Source of the DNA: Paraeggerthella hominis
GTDB lineage: Bacteria; Actinomycetota; Coriobacteriia; Coriobacteriales; Eggerthellaceae
Reading direction: 5' to 3'
Assembly (NCBI RefSeq): GCF_021044775.1
Contig: NZ_JAJNOQ010000002.1
Location: forward strand, 62,001 to 126,000
DNA length: 64,000 bases
Each line of letters opens with the position of its first letter. The first letter of the stretch is position 1. The position numbers and the translations under genes are program-made. Of this stretch, positions 59,837-64,000 are shown in pieces. Under the pieces are notes generated by a model. The model was not told the origin of the DNA. It saw only the letters and a list, made by a program, of their open reading frames with translations, and did no database searches.

Positions 59837-60070
59837 CTATCCCAGCATGTTCCCAAGCATAGACATGACGTCGTTTTCTTCGGGCTCGGATACATTGCTG
59901 TCATGTCCGCACTCTGTACAAATCCAATGACCGGGCAAAGTGGTGAAGTTCGTCTGGTCGTTCAGACGCGCTTTACAGTGCTCGCAAAACCACTCGCCCT
60001 CGTTGACAGCGTCTTCATTGCCGCCGTTCAAGGCGCCCAGCAGATCGACAACGGAATCAAAAATACCCAT
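59837..60070 (-). CDS. 77-residue zinc-ribbon-like protein
   Basis: From ATG 60070 (GAAGGAGAGCACT upstream) the protein starts MGIFDSVVDLLGALNGG and carries WFCEHCKARLN and WICTECGHDSN, a C-x2-C...C-x2-C zinc ribbon, then an acidic tail ending MLGNMLG. The two helical ends have a similar LL/ML-G pattern. Function unknown; small zinc ribbons of this kind may bind nucleic acid or act as adaptors. Located between the island and the Dlt-like genes. Confidence 0.78.
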   Translation of the reverse strand: MGIFDSVVDLLGALNGGNEDAVNEGEWFCEHCKARLNDQTNFTTLPGHWICTECGHDSNVSEPEENDVMSMLGNMLG

Positions 60071-60095
60071 AGTGCTCTCCTTCAAGGTTGTTGGT

Positions 60096-61070
60096 CTAAA
60101 AGGCTTCAGCAATCTGCTGCTTGTACTTCTCAAACGATGCGCTCCATTGGCTAAATGCGGTGTTCGAGCGATGGTCAGGAAGACCATATTTTCCCGACAG
60201 GAGTTTTCCTAAATAAGCCGAGACCTTAGTTGCGCCACTTAAATTCAAGTGGTCTCCTTTGTCGTACGTATCAGCATTCCAATCGATTGGAACCTTGTTG
60301 GGACCCATATTCAAGTCGTAATAGTCAACACCAAGTTCCTTAGCTAGCTCGGTAATGCTGTTATGCCTGGCCGTGTTCCAATTAACCGTGCTCGGCGTGC
60401 TAACAAGCACAGGGGTCACGCCATTTGCCTTGCAAAGCTTAACCATGGCAATGAGATACTGGCGATTAACAACATTGACCGGCAGCGCCTCGTCACTTGG
60501 CGCCATGTGGTTGGCGGCATCGGCCGGGTTTACCCCACGGTTAACAACAAACCCCTTCAACGGATCGCTCCAAGTAGCCAAGGGCTTCCCCGCGAAGTCC
60601 TGCGCGCCCAGCCTCTTCCATCGATCGTGATATTCAAGGACGGGCAGCTTGTTCTGGAAAAGACTCAGTATCGCGTCATCTGGTTCAATCGGCGCGAAAA
60701 TAGAATTCGTTTCGAATACTACAACCTTGGGCTTTTGAGAAAGGAGCGCCTTCTCGAGCAGGCAATATCCATACGTCAATCGTTGACCCGAAGTAGCACT
60801 CACGTACGAAGTGAAGCCATGCTCCCCCCACATCTGCAGTGGAGAAAATGAACTGAACGCTTCGCTATCGCCAATGAATACAGCATCAAGAGAACGATTC
60901 GGCTCGCCAAGAATTCCATTGGCTGCTTCTGCAACCTGACCGAATTCTTTCTGGTTGTTTTTCGGTTGGACAACGTTCGACACCAACCAAAGAAGACCGA
61001 TAGTTGCTGCCACCACAAAAATCGCGGTCACAACCACCTTCAGAGCGCTCTGTAGTTTTACTGCTCTCAT
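60096..61070 (-). CDS. SGNH-like O-acylation protein (DltD/AlgX-like)
   Basis: 324 residues. One N-terminal membrane helix (about 9-32; VVVTAIFVVAATIGLLWLV) anchors an extracytoplasmic domain. AVFIGDSEAFSSFSP (about 63-77) is block I with the catalytic Ser in GDS; DKGDHLNLSGATK (about 285) provides the Asp-x-x-His pair. Such proteins finish O-acyl transfer started by MBOAT partners outside the cell. It is 8 bp downstream of the MBOAT gene. Confidence 0.82.
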   Translation of the reverse strand: MRAVKLQSALKVVVTAIFVVAATIGLLWLVSNVVQPKNNQKEFGQVAEAANGILGEPNRSLDAVFIGDSEAFSSFSPLQMWGEHGFTSYVSATSGQRLTYGYCLLEKALLSQKPKVVVFETNSIFAPIEPDDAILSLFQNKLPVLEYHDRWKRLGAQDFAGKPLATWSDPLKGFVVNRGVNPADAANHMAPSDEALPVNVVNRQYLIAMVKLCKANGVTPVLVSTPSTVNWNTARHNSITELAKELGVDYYDLNMGPNKVPIDWNADTYDKGDHLNLSGATKVSAYLGKLLSGKYGLPDHRSNTAFSQWSASFEKYKQQIAEAF

Positions 61071-61078
61071 ACATGCTC

Positions 61079-62668
61079 CTAAAACTGCGCGTACATAGGG
61101 TCAACCGGCATGTATCCAATGCCATAGGCACCAAACGTTACGGTTCCCACAAACAAAAGGATCACAAGGCCCCATCGCATAGGCGCGCGTCGCGCCGCTA
61201 CCCATTCCCACACATTGCAGCCCCGCTCTTTCGCTACACCCACCACCAGAACCAGCATCATAAACAGGGCCACGATGATGCCGTCGCCTACGCCAAAGCC
61301 AATTTGCAATGCCGACCCTGTCGTAAATGCTTCAATAGTGAAATTGCCCGCAATCCGACCCACCATGGCAAGTCCCGCCTCCAACGAACTCGAACGAAAG
61401 AATAGCTCGCCAATAAAAATGATCACGAGAGTGCGCGCCGTCTGCAAAGCTCGATAAGGCCAGCGGTCGCGGTTGATACCAAAATGCTGCGCCACACGTG
61501 CGCATTGAGGCTCGATCAATCCACCTACCATAATCAAAACGAAGTAGTACAAACCAAAGAAAATGTACTGGCTGCCAGCGCCATGCCATAAACCATTGCC
61601 AATCCAGACACAGAAAAGGGCGACAGCGCTTGCCAAAAGCGGGCCGTACCTGTTTCCAAAACGCTTGCGCGCCTTAGTCGTCAGCAGCTTGCATGGCTTA
61701 GACAGAGAAATCGGATAATACACGTAGTCCTTAAACCACAGACCCAACGTAATATGCCAACGCTGCCAAAATTCGGAAGCAGTACGCGAGAAGAAGGGCT
61801 GTCTGAAGTTTTCCGGCAACGTCACGTTGAACACGCGACCCATGCCCAGGGCAACGTCCATCGTCCCCGAAAAATCACAGTACAACTGAATGGTGTACAG
61901 AATCGCCGCAAGGGCTATGACGCCGCCATCATACGAACCGTAGTTGTCGAACACCGGCTTCACGAACGCATTCAACCGATCTGCAACGATAATCTTCTTT
62001 GCCATGCCCCATACGATGCGCAAGGTTCCGGCGTACAGGTTCTTCCGATTCAGCGGTTCGCCCGCAGTAAGACTTGGAGCAACGTCGTTGTACCTACTGA
62101 GCGGCCCTTCCATGATTCCCGGGAAAAATGCCAGGAACAGCGCCACATGTCCAAGGTTTTTATCGGCCTTCGTGCGCTCGCGGTACACGTCCATAACGTA
62201 CGAAACGGCCATCAACGTATAAAACGAGATTCCGATGGGCAAGGCGAAGCTGGGGATGGCAAGGTCAACCGAAATGCCGAAGGCCGCAAGCACCGAGGCC
62301 AGGGACACTCCGAAGAAACCCGAGTACTTCAAAACGGCCAGAATACCGATATTGATGACGACCGCCCCGGCAACGATGCGCCGGTTCTTTCGCTTGCAGG
62401 CCTCGCGCATCTCACGCTTGCCCGAGCTAGCCTTTGCCGGTTGCCGGTTTTTCTTTTCAAGGTTGGCGTCTATCATGCGGGCGCATGCGTACACGACCAC
62501 CGTCGACAGAGCAACGAACGCAACAAGCGCGCCGCTCAGGGCGAAGAAAAAGCCGTAGCTGGCCAGCAGCAGCACCGCCCACCTAAAACGCCTTGGAGCT
62601 ATGCCGTACAACATGACCGCAATCGGCAAAAAGGCCGTGAAGAAAAGGGCGGAATAATACGACGTCAT
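61079..62668 (-). CDS. MBOAT-family O-acyltransferase (DltB/AlgI-like)
   Basis: 529-residue multispan membrane protein. FYTLMAVSYVMDVYR, FFPGIMEGPLSRYND, SEFWQRWHITLGLWFKDYVYYPI (in part) and NGLWHGAGSQYIFFGLYY hold the conserved His of the MBOAT family. Members receive an acyl group from a carrier protein on the cytosolic side and pass it across the membrane to a surface polymer. Operon context with a carrier protein and a DltD/AlgX-like protein supports this role. Confidence 0.92.
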   Translation of the reverse strand: MTSYYSALFFTAFLPIAVMLYGIAPRRFRWAVLLLASYGFFFALSGALVAFVALSTVVVYACARMIDANLEKKNRQPAKASSGKREMREACKRKNRRIVAGAVVINIGILAVLKYSGFFGVSLASVLAAFGISVDLAIPSFALPIGISFYTLMAVSYVMDVYRERTKADKNLGHVALFLAFFPGIMEGPLSRYNDVAPSLTAGEPLNRKNLYAGTLRIVWGMAKKIIVADRLNAFVKPVFDNYGSYDGGVIALAAILYTIQLYCDFSGTMDVALGMGRVFNVTLPENFRQPFFSRTASEFWQRWHITLGLWFKDYVYYPISLSKPCKLLTTKARKRFGNRYGPLLASAVALFCVWIGNGLWHGAGSQYIFFGLYYFVLIMVGGLIEPQCARVAQHFGINRDRWPYRALQTARTLVIIFIGELFFRSSSLEAGLAMVGRIAGNFTIEAFTTGSALQIGFGVGDGIIVALFMMLVLVVGVAKERGCNVWEWVAARRAPMRWGLVILLFVGTVTFGAYGIGYMPVDPMYAQF

Positions 62669-62702
62669 TAAAACGGTTCCCTACTCGCTCGATTCGCGCA
62701 GG

Positions 62703-62939
62703 CTAGTCTTGCTCTGCTTGCAGGCGCGCCATCAGGATGCACATGGCATCAACCGAATTGAAATTGTCGGGAACGATTTCAACAGGCGGTATTTCGACGT
62801 CGAATGCGTCTTCGAGTTCGGCCACAAGGGCGACCATCGTCAGCGAGTCAATGCAGCGTGAATCGATAAGATCGACGCACATCTCATAATCCGCGCCCGG
62901 GTTGATGTCTTCGAGAATCTCGATGATTTGACGTTTCAT
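62703..62939 (-). CDS. Acyl/aminoacyl carrier protein
   Basis: 78 residues, four-helix acidic carrier. CIDSLTMVAL places the phosphopantetheine Ser at residue 32. In Dlt systems the equivalent DltC carries D-alanine; here the amino acid or its decarboxylated derivative is unknown. It lies 34 bp from the MBOAT gene and 2 bp after the PLP gene's stop. Confidence 0.92.
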   Translation of the reverse strand: MKRQIIEILEDINPGADYEMCVDLIDSRCIDSLTMVALVAELEDAFDVEIPPVEIVPDNFNSVDAMCILMARLQAEQD

Positions 62940-62941
62940 GA

Positions 62942-64000
62942 TCAGTTCTCCTTTTTGTCTTGTTCCGCCGCGTTATCCTGCGACCTTTTCGATGAATTGA
63001 ACAGGGCTGTTTCCAAACGATGGCGTACTACGTGCATGCCTCCTGAAACATCACGCACGACCACCGACGGAAGGTCGCGGCTCAAAAACAGCGCCCGGCC
63101 CTCCGTCACGCAGTAAGCGCCCGCCCGAGCGAACGCGAGCACGTCTCCCACGGACAAATCGACGATCGGCACGTGCTTTGCAATGATGTCGTTAACCGTG
63201 CAAAGCGCCCCGCATATATTCCAAGGTTGCGAAACGCCTGCCGCCGTATCAACCTTTCTGAAAACCGGGCACTTCATAGCCATCGAGTGCCCGTAATACG
63301 AAATCTGGTGCATGCCACCGTCGATGATCGCGTAGTTTTGCCCGCTCGTCGTTTTAGCATCCACAACGCTGGTTAGATACGTTCCGCAATCCGCTGCGAT
63401 GCTGCGACCCAACTCGAGAACGATGTCCCCTTCGAAAGGAAAGCCGTTCAGCAGCGTTGCAAGTTCAGCAATCGGGGCGTCTTGCATGCATCGAGCCCGC
63501 TGCTCGTCCTCATCAAAGTACTCGACGGGAAACCCGGGACCGTACTCGATCTCGTTCAGCTTCACCAAGCAGGAGGCCTCCACTTCGGCCACGACGCAGT
63601 GCAGCTTGCTCAGTTCTCTATCAAGCTTTTTGAGCGACGTTTTCTGCGTGCCCGAGTAGTACTGAATACCCTGAATGCTAACGAACGGATCGTCTTTGCA
63701 GCTGTCAACCAGCTTTTTCAGCATGGTGGAATCTACGCCGAATTGGTTTCCACTACTCAACCTGAAAAGCACGTCCGTCTGCCTGCCGTATTCGTTGGCA
63801 AGTTCGACCAGGTCTTTCAACTGTTGGGGAGACTCGATCGTGAATCTATGGGGAATGCGGCCCGCTTGGAACAATTCGTCTAAGCAGCAACGATCCTTCC
63901 ACAAGCCTGAAAGCACTACTTTTTCGAACGGCACGCCCGCACTTGCGCAAATGCGCAACTCGCCTGGCGAGCACGCTTCTATGCAATCCACCAGAAACGA
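62942..64000 (-). CDS. PLP-dependent decarboxylase, fold type III (partial, 5' end outside window)
   Basis: At least 349 residues; the frame continues upstream of position 64000, so the N-terminal lysine that binds PLP is missing from view. IEACSPGEL, SGNQFGV (family GSNFG-like site), IQGIQYYSGTQ, EIEYGPGFPVEYFD, LELGRSIAADCGTYLTSV, AIIDGGMHQISYYG and CGALCTVNDIIA are the diaminopimelate/ornithine decarboxylase (LysA-like) motifs. With the carrier protein it resembles the PLP decarboxylase-ACP modules found in exosortase-A gene clusters, so it may decarboxylate an aminoacyl-carrier substrate. Confidence 0.85.
   Translation of the reverse strand, partial: SFLVDCIEACSPGELRICASAGVPFEKVVLSGLWKDRCCLDELFQAGRIPHRFTIESPQQLKDLVELANEYGRQTDVLFRLSSGNQFGVDSTMLKKLVDSCKDDPFVSIQGIQYYSGTQKTSLKKLDRELSKLHCVVAEVEASCLVKLNEIEYGPGFPVEYFDEDEQRARCMQDAPIAELATLLNGFPFEGDIVLELGRSIAADCGTYLTSVVDAKTTSGQNYAIIDGGMHQISYYGHSMAMKCPVFRKVDTAAGVSQPWNICGALCTVNDIIAKHVPIVDLSVGDVLAFARAGAYCVTEGRALFLSRDLPSVVVRDVSGGMHVVRHRLETALFNSSKRSQDNAAEQDKKEN

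Overview
The window looks like chromosome from a high-GC anaerobic actinobacterium of the class Coriobacteriia, most likely Eggerthellaceae (Eggerthella or Gordonibacter-like). This is inferred from gene content, not from a marker gene: a Tat-exported molybdopterin oxidoreductase with TorD chaperone and 4-cluster ferredoxin, a CaiA/CaiB/FixABCX-type acyl-CoA redox cluster, DUF917/hydantoinase genes, a LAxTG-type sorting signal, and GC-rich coding DNA with compact operons.

Layout. 0.2-2.3 kb: QueT-like transporter (-), a small nitroreductase and DUF6092 (+). 2.3-2.75 kb: first copy of a 206-bp inverted-repeat element. 2.76-7.3 kb (-): respiratory molybdoenzyme operon (catalytic subunit, 4x[4Fe-4S] subunit, TorD chaperone, cytochrome-b-like membrane protein). 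7.6-8.4 kb: VapBC-like toxin-antitoxin pair with a perfect operator palindrome. 8.5-10.9 kb: two-component system whose kinase carries a CxxCH haem motif. 11.5-14.9 kb: RsgA, OB-fold-like membrane protein, TrkH and a 45-residue membrane peptide. 15.1-18.2 kb: cytosine-permease-like transporter, nitrilase-family hydrolase, MarR regulator. 18.3-28.5 kb (-): a ten-gene run, MFS carrier, CaiB-type CoA-transferase, CaiA-like acyl-CoA dehydrogenase, acyl-CoA ligase, two MaoC proteins and FixABCX. Together these could import a carboxylic acid, activate it, hydrate or dehydrate it, and exchange electrons between the acyl-CoA and the quinone pool. 29.8-35.7 kb: hydantoinase-A/DUF917 pair diverging from DUF1177, M29-type aminopeptidase and gamma-carbonic anhydrase. 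35.8-45.1 kb: nitroreductase, Tat-exported and probably sortase-anchored 5'-nucleotidase, HtpG behind a CIRCE operator, and a giant c-di-GMP signalling protein. 45.2-54.8 kb: MFS-CBS fusion, SGNH hydrolase, PfkB kinase, APC and NSS transporters with an acetamidase/formamidase, and a DUF308 membrane protein.

55.04-59.75 kb: a small lower-GC island integrated in the initiator tRNA gene. The tRNA-fMet 3' end and its terminator are duplicated at the far end. Inside lie an AbiE-like regulator/nucleotidyltransferase/DUF6933 operon, a decayed surface-protein fragment and a tyrosine integrase that has lost its C-terminal catalytic half. 59.8-64 kb (-): zinc-ribbon peptide, then a Dlt-like export-acylation module (PLP type III decarboxylase, carrier protein, MBOAT, DltD/AlgX-like protein) running off the right edge.

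The most unusual structures are a family of three 206-bp elements (2437, 11147, 48559) with near-perfect 33-bp ends built from terminator-like hairpins, one copy inverted; a second family of CGTACG palindromes (16606, 34036); and the broken tRNA island.
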